From Isoalcanivorax pacificus W11-5 (GTDB taxonomy: Bacteria > Pseudomonadota > Gammaproteobacteria > Pseudomonadales > Alcanivoracaceae), in contig NZ_CP004387.1 of the NCBI RefSeq assembly GCF_000299335.2, forward strand, positions 372,001 to 436,000: a stretch of DNA of 64,000 bases, read 5' to 3'. Position numbers and translations under genes: made by a program. This document shows positions 17,032 to 24,958 of this stretch, piece after piece (the stretch's first letter is position 1; every line of letters starts with the position of its first letter). Under the pieces are notes generated by a model. It was given only the letters and a program-made list of their open reading frames with translations. It had not been told where the DNA came from and searched no databases.

Positions 17032-17415
17032 ATGCCCCAGTGCATCGATGATCGGACAGTTGGGCCGACCGTCGCCCTGGCACGCCTGCGCCAGTTGCGA
17101 GAGGGTTGCCACCATCGCCTGAAGATCGCGGATGCGCTGGTTGAGGTCGTCGATATGTTGCTCGGCGATGCGCTTCACATCGCCGCTGGCGCGCTGCTGG
17201 TCGCGCCACAGATTCAGCAGCTCGCCAATATGCGCCATAGAAAACCCCAGGTCACGACCGCGCCGGATAAAATGCAGCATGTTCAGGTCATCGTCAGTGT
17301 AATGCCGGTAGCCGGACGCGGAGCGGCTGGCCGGTGTGATCAGCCCCGTGGATTCGTAATAACGAATCATCTTGGCGGAAATGCCGGAGGCTTTCGCTGC
17401 CTCGCCGATATTCAT
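17026..17415 (-). CDS. cueR: Copper-responsive MerR-family regulator CueR
   Basis: 129 aa. N-terminal MerR helix-turn-helix (MNIGEAAKASGISAKMIRYYE), dimerisation helix, and a C-terminal Cu(I)-binding loop CQGDGRPNCPI with Cys112 and Cys120, the same positions as in E. coli CueR. It activates promoters with a 19-bp spacer by DNA distortion. It starts 10 nt after the copA stop and is co-transcribed with it, so it controls its own supply. A matching operator lies upstream of copA. The 3' end overlaps the end of the permease gene by 6 nt. Confidence 0.95.
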   Translation of the reverse strand: MNIGEAAKASGISAKMIRYYESTGLITPASRSASGYRHYTDDDLNMLHFIRRGRDLGFSMAHIGELLNLWRDQQRASGDVKRIAEQHIDDLNQRIRDLQAMVATLSQLAQACQGDGRPNCPIIDALGHS

Positions 17416-17425
17416 AATGCTCTCC

Positions 17426-19894
17426 TTACAAAACAGGCTTGAAGCGCCGCAGGCGCAGGGCATTGCTGAGTACGAACACGCTGGACAGGGCCATGGCGCC
17501 GGCGGCAAACATCGGTGACAACAGCAGATGAAACGCCGGGTACAGCACGCCGGCGGCAACCGGGATCAGCGCGCCGTTGTAGGCGAAAGCCCAGAACAGG
17601 TTCTGGCGGATATTGCGCAACGTGGCGTGCGACAGCGCCACGGCGCGTGGCACGCCCATCAGGTCGCCGGACATCAGCACCGCATCGGCGCTGTCGATGG
17701 CGACATCGGTGCCGGTGCCGATGGCAATGCCCACATCGGCTTCCGCCAGCGCTGGCGCGTCGTTGATGCCGTCGCCGACAAACGCGATGCGGCCGCCCTG
17801 CCGGCGCAGCGTCTTCAGCGCCTCGACCTTGCCGCCGGGCAGGACCTCCGCGAACACGCGATCAATACCGGCCTGCCGGGCAATGGCGTCGGCGGTGCGC
17901 TGGTTGTCGCCGGTAATCATCACCACTTCGATATGTTGCGCGTGCAGCGCCTGGATGGCCGCGCTTGCGCTGGGCTTGAGCGTGTCCGCCACGGCCAGCA
18001 CGCCGGCCAGTTGATCGTCCACGGCGGCGAACAAGGGCGACTTGCCTGCTTCCGCCAGGGTGTTGGCGTCTGCCTGCATACTGCTGACTGAAATGTGCAG
18101 GATCTCCATTAAACGCGCGTTGCCGATGGCGATGCGCCGGCCTTCGACCACGGCAGTGACGCCGTACCCGGCACGGGCCTCGAACTGTTCGGCGGACGGC
18201 AACGACATCTGCTGTGCTTCAGCGGCACGTACCAGCGCCTGCGCGCTGGGATGTTCGGAAGCTTGTTCTGCGGCGGCGATCCATCGCAACAGTGAGTCTT
18301 TCTCGAAGCCGGGCGCCGGGTGCAGATCGGTCAGCGACGGTTTGCCTTCGGTGAGCGTGCCGGTCTTGTCGAATGCGATAAGGGTGGTGTCACGCAGCGC
18401 CTGCAATGCTTCGCCACGCCGCAACAGAATGCCGAGGCTGGCGGCGCGGCCGGTGGCGACCATGATCGAGGTCGGCGTGGCCAGCCCCATGGCGCACGGG
18501 CAGGCGATGATCAGCACCGCCACCGCGTTCACCAGTGCCATCGACAGGGCCGGTTCAGGGCCAAACACCAACCACACGATAAAGGTGAGCAGTGCCAGGC
18601 CGATGACGGCCGGCACGAACCACATGGTGACCTTGTCCACCAGCGCCTGGATCGGCAGGCGTGCGCCCTGCGCGGTTTCCACCATGCTGATGATCTGGGC
18701 GAGCACGGTGTCGCTGCCAACGCGCGTGGCGCGGTAGGTGAGGGTACCGTGTGTGTTGAGTGTGCCGCCGATCACTTCGTCGCCGACACTGCGCGCCACC
18801 GGTTCTGCTTCGCCGCTGAGCATGGATTCGTCGATATGCGAACGGCCTTCGATCACTTCGCCATCCACCGCGATTTTTTCGCCGGGACGCACCAGCAGTT
18901 CATCGCCCGCCTGGATGGCTTCCAGCGGCACATCCTGAAAGGTGCCGTCGCGCCGCACCCGTGCCGTGCGCGGGCGCAGGCCGACCAGATGGCGGATCGC
19001 ATCGCTGGTGCGTCCCCGCGCCCGTGCTTCCAGATAACGACCGAGCAGGATCAGCGTCACGATCACCGCTGCGGCTTCGAAGTACACATTGTCAGTGCCA
19101 CGCGGCAGCCAGTGCGGCACAAACGTGGCCACCACCGAATAACCCCAGGCGGCGGTGGTGCCGACCACCACCAGCGAGTTCATGTCCGGGGCAAGCCGCA
19201 GCAGCGCCGGGACGCCCTGCGCGAAGAAACGGCGGCCGGGGCCGACCAGCACCAGGGTGGTGAGCACGAACTGGATCAGGTTGCTGGTGTCGTGGCCGAG
19301 TTGCATCATCAGCCAGATATGAAACGGCGGGAACAGGTGGCCGCCCATCTCCATGACGAACACCGGCAGGGTCAGCACCAGCGCCAGCCAGAAATCACGG
19401 TTGAGACTGCGTTGCGCCTGCTCGCGCCGAGCGTCCCGGTCCGTGGTGCCGGTCTGCGCCGGGGCGGCTGTCCTGTAGCCGACGGCGGCGAGCGCCTTGC
19501 GCAAGGTCTCCGGGTCTGTGCCGCTGACCAGTGACACGCTGGCCTGTTCGGTGGCCAGGTTGACGCTTGCCTCAAGCACACCGGGCACGGCCTCCAGTGC
19601 CTGCTGTACGCGGCCCACGCAGGACGCGCAATGCATCCCCTCGATATTCAGCGTCAGCTGTTCGGCCGGCACGGTGTAGCCGGCGTCTGTGATGGCCTGG
19701 ATCAACTGCGCCGGGAGCACGGTGTCCTGCGCATTGACCTCGGCGGTTTCAGTAGCCAGGTTCACGCGTGCTTCCCGCACACCGGGGACTTTTTTCAGGG
19801 CGGCCTCGATCTGGCCGACACAGGAGGCGCAGTGCATCCCTTCCACATGCAGCCGGGTGTGCTGAAGCGGGGAGCTGAGGGTGTCATCGGGCAT
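17426..19894 (-). CDS. copA: Cu(I)-exporting P1B-type ATPase CopA
   Basis: 822-aa inner-membrane pump that expels cytosolic Cu(I). Two N-terminal heavy-metal-associated domains carry GMHCASC (Cys22/25 and Cys89/92). Then come eight membrane helices with the transport motif CPC (about 465-467), the phosphorylation site DKTGTLT (Asp about 509), the SEHPSAQAL His-Pro site, and MITGDNQRTA and VGDGINDAPAL in the ATP domain. The ATG at 19894 has GGAG upstream; a longer frame exists but would read through the operator. First gene of copA-cueR. Transcribed from the CueR site at 19929-19963. Confidence 0.97.
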   Translation of the reverse strand: MPDDTLSSPLQHTRLHVEGMHCASCVGQIEAALKKVPGVREARVNLATETAEVNAQDTVLPAQLIQAITDAGYTVPAEQLTLNIEGMHCASCVGRVQQALEAVPGVLEASVNLATEQASVSLVSGTDPETLRKALAAVGYRTAAPAQTGTTDRDARREQAQRSLNRDFWLALVLTLPVFVMEMGGHLFPPFHIWLMMQLGHDTSNLIQFVLTTLVLVGPGRRFFAQGVPALLRLAPDMNSLVVVGTTAAWGYSVVATFVPHWLPRGTDNVYFEAAAVIVTLILLGRYLEARARGRTSDAIRHLVGLRPRTARVRRDGTFQDVPLEAIQAGDELLVRPGEKIAVDGEVIEGRSHIDESMLSGEAEPVARSVGDEVIGGTLNTHGTLTYRATRVGSDTVLAQIISMVETAQGARLPIQALVDKVTMWFVPAVIGLALLTFIVWLVFGPEPALSMALVNAVAVLIIACPCAMGLATPTSIMVATGRAASLGILLRRGEALQALRDTTLIAFDKTGTLTEGKPSLTDLHPAPGFEKDSLLRWIAAAEQASEHPSAQALVRAAEAQQMSLPSAEQFEARAGYGVTAVVEGRRIAIGNARLMEILHISVSSMQADANTLAEAGKSPLFAAVDDQLAGVLAVADTLKPSASAAIQALHAQHIEVVMITGDNQRTADAIARQAGIDRVFAEVLPGGKVEALKTLRRQGGRIAFVGDGINDAPALAEADVGIAIGTGTDVAIDSADAVLMSGDLMGVPRAVALSHATLRNIRQNLFWAFAYNGALIPVAAGVLYPAFHLLLSPMFAAGAMALSSVFVLSNALRLRRFKPVL

Positions 19895-19928
19895 GGAAAT
19901 TCTCCGGTTAGGGGTATGGCATGTCGCC

Positions 19929-19963
19929 ATCCTTGACCTTCCCATGATGGTAAGGTCAATACT
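19929..19963. promoter_or_regulatory. Bidirectional CueR-type operator/promoter
   Basis: A dyad GACCTTCC-N7-GTAAGGTC spans 19935-19957. On the plus strand TTGACC (19933-19938) is followed by a 19-bp spacer and AATACT (19958-19963). On the minus strand TTGACC (19959-19954) is followed by a 19-bp spacer and AAGGAT (19934-19929). The 19-bp spacer and the ACCTT/AAGGT arms are hallmarks of MerR/CueR promoters. One dyad may drive copA-cueR leftward and the copper genes rightward. Confidence 0.85.
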
Positions 19964-19999
19964 TCGTCCAATTGGTTCCCCTGTCCACCGGAGCACCGG

Positions 20000-20329
20000 A
20001 TGCTGTTGCGTTTACTGTTGAGCCTGCTGCTGATCTGTACCGCGCCTGTCGCGGCGCTGGCGCATGCCGGTTGCGCGACGGTGGTGGATGAGCCGGTTGC
20101 CCAGGCGCACCATCATCACCATCACGCCATGCCTGAACAGGTGGAGACGGCAGGCTGTTGCGATGTGCTGTGCGTGAACCTCTGTCTTGCCGCGACGATG
20201 CTTCCTCCGGCGCCTGCTTGCCTGGAGGCGTCGTTGCCCGCCATGCCCGCTGCGTCCCTGGCGGCCGGTCAGATGCCCGCGCCCCTGCCCGAGCTGTTAC
20301 TGCGGCCGCCCCGAACCTTGTTGAGCTGA
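20000..20329 (+). CDS. Small exported His/Cys-rich protein (CopL-like)
   Basis: 109 aa with a signal peptide (MLLRLLLSLLLICTAPVAAL, likely cleaved after AHA). The mature part holds a run of six His (about residues 37-42) and a cysteine cluster CCDVLCVNLC, followed by a Pro/Ala/Met-rich tail. The composition suggests periplasmic copper binding and resembles the CopL-type proteins that precede copper genes in Xanthomonas. Exact homology is unverified. First gene downstream of the rightward CueR promoter, with GGAG before the ATG. Confidence 0.75.
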   Translation: MLLRLLLSLLLICTAPVAALAHAGCATVVDEPVAQAHHHHHHAMPEQVETAGCCDVLCVNLCLAATMLPPAPACLEASLPAMPAASLAAGQMPAPLPELLLRPPRTLLS

Positions 20330-20392
20330 ACCTGCTGGTGCGCTGCCTGTGTGGTGGCGTGAGTGCTGTGTTGTCTGGACAAGGAGCATCCC

Positions 20393-21793
20393 GTGTTGAT
20401 GTCCCGTTTTCCCGTCGGCGCCTTGCGGTGGCCGACACTGCTGATACTGCCGATATTGATGGTGGCCTGTGCCGGTCGCCCGCCCGACGATGGCGCGGCC
20501 CGCATAGATGAGTACCTGGCGGCCCGTGACGTGCCGTCTCCCCAGGGCGAAAGCCTGCCCGTGGCGGGCGAGTTGAGCCGTGAGCAGGCGGTGCGGCTCG
20601 CGCTGACGCGCCACCCTTCCGTTGTTGCGGAATATCAGCAACTGGATATCGCCGCCGCCGATGTCATGGCCGCCGGGCAACTTGATAACCCGCGTCTGTC
20701 GCTGTCGCTGATGTATCCGCATGGTGGTGGCAGCCATGACACCGGGGTCGGTATCGCCCAGGGCTTCGCCGGCCTGTTATTGCGGCCCGCGCGGATGCGT
20801 ATGGCCGACGACCAGTACCAGCAGGCCGCGCTGCGTATCAGCAGTGCCGTGCAGCAACTGGCAGTGGAGACCGAAGCGGCCTGGTTTGCGCTGCTTACGG
20901 CAGAGCAGACGCTGGCGGTACAGAGGCAGGTCACGCGCGCGGCGCAGTTGCGTGCCGAACTGGCGCAGCGGTTTGCCAGCGCGGGCAATTTACCTGCGAT
21001 TGAACTCGCCACCTTGCAGCGCGATGCGGCCGAGGCGCAATTGACCTTGTTGCGCCAGCGCCAGCGGCGTGACAACGCCCGCGCGACACTGGGTGAACTG
21101 ATGGACGCGCCGCCGGAAGCAGAATGGTCGGTGCCAGCCGCCTTGCCGCTGCCGTCGCATCACGAGCCCTCGGTGGCGGACCTGACGGACATGGCCCTGT
21201 CGCGGCGTCTGGATTTGCAGGTGCTGCAACTGGACAGTGCGCTGTTCGCCGACAACCTGACGCTGGCACGCCGCTACCGCTGGCTGGGTGAGCTGGAACT
21301 GGGGGTGGAGCATGAGCGCGAAGGCGATGGTACTCGCAAGACCGGCCCAAGCCTGTCCTTCAGCCTGCCCCTGTTTCATCGCAACCAGGCGGGGGTGCAG
21401 CGGGCCGAAGCGCAGCAGCGCACGGCGCTGGCGCGCGAGCAGCAACTGACGCAACAACTGCGCCACCGGGTGCGCGCGCTGCACGCATCACTGATGCTGA
21501 CCAGGGAAGCCTTCACCGTACACCGCGGCACCTTGCTACCGGCGCTGGCAGCGGTGGTCGAGCATCGCCAGGAGCGGGTCAATTTCATGCTGGATGGCGT
21601 GTTCGATCTGCTCGCAGACAAGCAGGCTGAACTGACGGCGCGGCGCGAACAAGTAGCAACGCTGGGCGAATACTGGCAGGTGCGGACCGCCCTGTCGCAG
21701 ACGGTAGGCAGCGGGCTGCCGCTGATGAGCATGGGCACGCTGGAATTTGACACCGCTGCACCGATGGACCACGAACACGGAGCACATCACTGA
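20393..21793 (+). CDS. TolC-family outer-membrane factor, lipoprotein, copper cluster
   Basis: 466 aa. The signal peptide ends in LMVAC, so a lipid-anchored outer-membrane factor (Cys about 26). Paired outer efflux protein repeats form long helices (AAWFALLTAEQTLAVQRQV and AEAQQRTALAREQQLTQQL), with the usual repeat-start element REQAVRLALTRHPSV. The C-terminus is His-rich (MDHEHGAHH), fitting metal exposure. No RND pump or membrane-fusion partner is adjacent. The GTG at 20393 is 6 nt after AAGGAG; an ATG at 20399 is the alternative. The stop overlaps the multicopper oxidase start (TGATG). Confidence 0.85.
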   Translation: MLMSRFPVGALRWPTLLILPILMVACAGRPPDDGAARIDEYLAARDVPSPQGESLPVAGELSREQAVRLALTRHPSVVAEYQQLDIAAADVMAAGQLDNPRLSLSLMYPHGGGSHDTGVGIAQGFAGLLLRPARMRMADDQYQQAALRISSAVQQLAVETEAAWFALLTAEQTLAVQRQVTRAAQLRAELAQRFASAGNLPAIELATLQRDAAEAQLTLLRQRQRRDNARATLGELMDAPPEAEWSVPAALPLPSHHEPSVADLTDMALSRRLDLQVLQLDSALFADNLTLARRYRWLGELELGVEHEREGDGTRKTGPSLSFSLPLFHRNQAGVQRAEAQQRTALAREQQLTQQLRHRVRALHASLMLTREAFTVHRGTLLPALAAVVEHRQERVNFMLDGVFDLLADKQAELTARREQVATLGEYWQVRTALSQTVGSGLPLMSMGTLEFDTAAPMDHEHGAHH

Positions 21794-23139
21794 TGAAACG
21801 TCGCGATTTTCTGATGACCGCGGGTGCGGCGCTGTCGGCCAGTGCCATGAGCCGTGCGGTGGCTGCTGATTCGCACCATGCTGAACACACGGCACCTCGT
21901 CGGCAGGGTTACACGCCGGTGCGTACGCTGAATGGGTGGACATTACCCTGGCAGATGAACGGGGGCGTAAAGGAATTCCACCTCGTCGCCGAAGAAATCG
22001 AACATGAATTCGCGCCGGGCTCGCGGGCGAAATGCTGGGGCTACAACGGCACCACGCCAGGCCCGACACTGGAAGCGGTGGAAGGCGACCGGGTGCGTAT
22101 CCTGGTCACCAATCGCCTGCCGGAGCCGACCACCATTCACTGGCACGGACTGCTGCTGCCAGCCGGTATGGATGGGGTTGCCGGCGTCACGCAGCCACTG
22201 ATCATGCCGGGCGAAACCTTCGCCTACGAGTTCACCCTGCGCCAGCATGGCACGCATATGTACCATCCGCATGCGGATGAAATGGTACAGATGGCGATGG
22301 GTATGATGGGGCTGTTCATCATCCACCCGAAAGACGGTGAACCTGAACCGGTCGATCGCGACTACGCGTTGCTGCTGCACAACTGGGCGCTACATCCCGG
22401 CACGTCACGGCCTGATCCCTCCGTGATGACGGATTTTGATCTGTGGACCATGAACTCGAAGGTGTTCCCAGCTATCGAGCCGCTGGTGGCGCGCACTGGC
22501 GAGCGGGTGCGGGTACGCATCGGTAACCTGTCGATGTGGAATCACCCGATACATATGCACGGCGTGCAGTTCCAGGTGACCGGCAGTGACGGCGGCCGCT
22601 GGCCGGCTGCGCAGTGGCGCAACGAGGTGACGGAAATCGTCGGTGTCGGGCAGATGCGCGATATTGAGTTTATCGCTGTGCCGGGTGACTGGGCGTTCCA
22701 CTGCCACATGGCGCATCACACCATGAATGCCATGGGGCACGAGATTCCCAACACGCTTGGCGTGGACCAGTCCGGTATCGAGGCAGAAATCCGCACGCTG
22801 TTGCCGGGCTATATGGCGATGGGGCAACACGGCATGAAGGAACACCAGCAGCATACCGACAGCGGTCACATGCGCGGGCCGGACAATACGCTGGCGATGA
22901 TGATGGGCAAAGGGCCGTTCGGCAACATCGGCATGGGCGGCATGTTCACGCTGGTGAAAGTGCGTGACGACCTGGCGCCGGGCGACTATCGCGATCCGGG
23001 CTGGTATGCGCATCCATCGGGCACGGTGGCCCGCCGTGTCAGTGCCGATGCCAACTATGGCGCGCCTGTGCGTCGCGGCACGCCGCTCAGTGACAACGCG
23101 GCATCATTGCCTGTGCCGGATCGGCATGCGCATCATTGA
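21793..23139 (+). CDS. Multicopper oxidase (copper resistance, Tat-exported)
   Basis: 448 aa. Twin-arginine signal MKRRDFLMTAG. Cupredoxin domains with all four copper motifs: HWHG (116-119), HPH (158-160), HPIHMHG (251-257) and HCHMAHHTMNAM (303-314), giving type 1, 2 and 3 copper sites. A Met/His-rich C-terminal segment (residues 335-385, with repeated GMG and MM) may bind extra Cu(I). Expected to oxidise periplasmic Cu(I) to Cu(II). Translationally coupled to the TolC-like gene, so likely in the same CueR-controlled operon. Confidence 0.93.
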   Translation: MKRRDFLMTAGAALSASAMSRAVAADSHHAEHTAPRRQGYTPVRTLNGWTLPWQMNGGVKEFHLVAEEIEHEFAPGSRAKCWGYNGTTPGPTLEAVEGDRVRILVTNRLPEPTTIHWHGLLLPAGMDGVAGVTQPLIMPGETFAYEFTLRQHGTHMYHPHADEMVQMAMGMMGLFIIHPKDGEPEPVDRDYALLLHNWALHPGTSRPDPSVMTDFDLWTMNSKVFPAIEPLVARTGERVRVRIGNLSMWNHPIHMHGVQFQVTGSDGGRWPAAQWRNEVTEIVGVGQMRDIEFIAVPGDWAFHCHMAHHTMNAMGHEIPNTLGVDQSGIEAEIRTLLPGYMAMGQHGMKEHQQHTDSGHMRGPDNTLAMMMGKGPFGNIGMGGMFTLVKVRDDLAPGDYRDPGWYAHPSGTVARRVSADANYGAPVRRGTPLSDNAASLPVPDRHAHH

Positions 23140-23161
23140 ACTGACAATGAGGAGAAGGTCC

Positions 23162-23623
23162 ATGTGGAAAGCAAAAGGGTTTGTCGCGCTGCTGTGCAGC
23201 CTGTTTTTGATCGCGCCAGTGGTGCAGGCAGAGGCGCTACCGGAAGTAGAAGTGTGGCGCAGCCCGAGTTGCGGTTGCTGCGGCGCCTGGATTGCGCATA
23301 TGCGCGAAGAAGGCTTCACGGTAACGGATAACGTCACGCCGGAAATGCATGACGTCAAAGTAGGCTTGGGTGTGCCGGCGGCGTATGCCTCCTGCCATAC
23401 CGCCACGGTCGGCGGTTATCTGCTTGAAGGCCATGTACCGGCGGACGATGTGAAGCGATTGCTGGCAGAAAAACCGGAGGCCGGGCGTGGCCTGCTGGTG
23501 CCGGGAATGCCGGTGGGGTCACCGGGGATGGAAATGCCGGGACGCAGCGATCCGTATGATGTGTTGCTGCTGAAAGAGGATGGACGGGTGTCTGTGTTTG
23601 AGCATCATCCGTCGCAGCATTGA
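23162..23623 (+). CDS. DUF411 (CopG-like) periplasmic metal-binding protein
   Basis: 153 aa. Signal peptide ending at VVQAEA, then the DUF411 signature VWRSPSCGCCGAWIAHMREEGF, VPAAYASCHTATVGGYLLEGHVP and DVKRLLAEKP. DUF411 proteins recur in copper resistance clusters, and the CGCC cysteines plus SCHT are plausible Cu ligands. The frame is open further upstream inside the oxidase gene, but AGGAG before the ATG at 23162 decides the start. Last gene of the rightward copper operon, directly before a terminator. Confidence 0.9.
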   Translation: MWKAKGFVALLCSLFLIAPVVQAEALPEVEVWRSPSCGCCGAWIAHMREEGFTVTDNVTPEMHDVKVGLGVPAAYASCHTATVGGYLLEGHVPADDVKRLLAEKPEAGRGLLVPGMPVGSPGMEMPGRSDPYDVLLLKEDGRVSVFEHHPSQH

Positions 23624-23624
23624 A

Positions 23625-23650
23625 AAAGAGCGGCCCGAGGGCCGCTCTTT
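23625..23650. terminator. Bidirectional intrinsic terminator
   Basis: Perfect 11-bp stem AAAGAGCGGCC / GGCCGCTCTTT with loop CGAG, flanked by A and T runs. It separates the convergent DUF411 and HmuY genes and can act on both strands. Confidence 0.85.
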
Positions 23651-23658
23651 CGGTTGGT

Positions 23659-24909
23659 TTACTGTGCGGGCTGGACGTCAAATTCGATAGTCCAGGTCTG
23701 CTGGCTGCCCGGGTTATTTCCGTCCGCGTAGGTGATGTCGGTCAGATGGAAACGCGCGTAGCTGTCGCCGGTGCCGGATCGGATAAATGCGCCGTTGTCC
23801 GGGTTTGCGCTGAGCATATGCACGGTGCCGTTATAGGTGTACCAGCCGTAGTCCAGCATCGGATAGGTTCCCTCGGCGTCTGCATTCAGACGTGAGCGCA
23901 CATCGTCGATGATCCAGTCGCCGGCGTCTGCCGGCGTGGCCATGTCGGCCGCCGTCAGGTCGGCCAGTGTGTCGGCGGGGGCGGCGGAGGTGAAGGTGCT
24001 TTCCACCACATTGCCCTCGGCGTCATAAAAGCCGGCCGGCGTTTTGCCGACAAAACCGGCGACGCTGCCGTCGCCTGACTGGCCGCCGTTGAGCATGATG
24101 TTGTAACGGTTGAAGGCGATGTGCCAGTTGTTGGCATCGGGAACGTCCACCACGGTGGCGTTTTCCAGATCGTAATACACCCAGGCTGTGGTGGCATTGA
24201 CGGTGTCTGTCTGCACGGAGGCGCCGTCGGTGCGTTCGATCCAGCGGAACGACGGATAGCCGGACGTGGTGCCGGTGGCGCCGCCGTAGTAACCCGTGAT
24301 CTGCAGCGCAAACACCTTGGTGTCAGTGGTGCTTTCGGTACTGTCGTCACTGCTGTCGGTCGTGATCAGGAAGACGCGGTAATTGGGGTACAGGGAGTGG
24401 CCGCCGCCGATGCCGTATTCGAATGCGGCGGACTGGATCGCATTGCTGCCGACGAAGGCGCCATTGTTGGCATCGGCAGAATAGACCGATTCCGGGATGG
24501 TGTTGCCGTCGCCATCGGTCAGGCCGGTGACCCAGGTTTGCAGGTCGGCCCAGGTGTAGTCGAACGGGCCGTTGAGGGCGCCGCCCTGGCCGGCGGCGTT
24601 GGTGGTGCCGGAGTTGGTCCAGAAGGTGGCGGTGAGGCCGCTGCTGCGCACCATCAGATCCCAATCGGTGCTGCTGCAATCGGCGGTCTGGAGAGCGTTG
24701 TCGAAATCGTAGCAGGCATCCTGGCCCGCGCCCGGCAGGTCGAACGTCCAGGTGGCGCTGGCGGTGAATTGCGAGGTGTCGGTATCGCCGCCACCGCCGC
24801 CGTTGTTACTGCTGCCGCCACCACCACCGCAGGCAGTCAATACCAGTGCCAACAAGGTGCCGCTACTGATCAGGGCTGCGTTATGCAGCATGGGTTGTTT
24901 CCCCTTCAT
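23659..24909 (-). CDS. HmuY-family heme-binding lipoprotein
   Basis: 416 aa. Lipoprotein signal with lipobox LTAC followed by a flexible Gly/Ser/Asn linker (GGGGGSSNNGGGGG). Two HmuY-like beta modules follow: one with WDLMVRSSGLTATFWTNSG and one with WHIAFNRYNIMLNGGQSG. HmuY proteins capture heme at the cell surface for a TonB receptor. The ATG at 24909 has GGAG upstream and gives a clean signal peptide; an upstream frame is not needed. It follows the TonB receptor by 49 nt on the same strand, forming an uptake pair. Confidence 0.85.
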   Translation of the reverse strand: MKGKQPMLHNAALISSGTLLALVLTACGGGGGSSNNGGGGGDTDTSQFTASATWTFDLPGAGQDACYDFDNALQTADCSSTDWDLMVRSSGLTATFWTNSGTTNAAGQGGALNGPFDYTWADLQTWVTGLTDGDGNTIPESVYSADANNGAFVGSNAIQSAAFEYGIGGGHSLYPNYRVFLITTDSSDDSTESTTDTKVFALQITGYYGGATGTTSGYPSFRWIERTDGASVQTDTVNATTAWVYYDLENATVVDVPDANNWHIAFNRYNIMLNGGQSGDGSVAGFVGKTPAGFYDAEGNVVESTFTSAAPADTLADLTAADMATPADAGDWIIDDVRSRLNADAEGTYPMLDYGWYTYNGTVHMLSANPDNGAFIRSGTGDSYARFHLTDITYADGNNPGSQQTWTIEFDVQPAQ

Positions 24910-24958
24910 GAGTGAACTCCATCTTTTCGTGCAGATAAAAAAGGCGTGCGTGAATGCC

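Noticed and set aside
20108-20125. Run of six His codons in the CopL-like gene as a cloning tag
   Set aside because: It lies inside a natural exported protein in a copper cluster, with further metal ligands around it.
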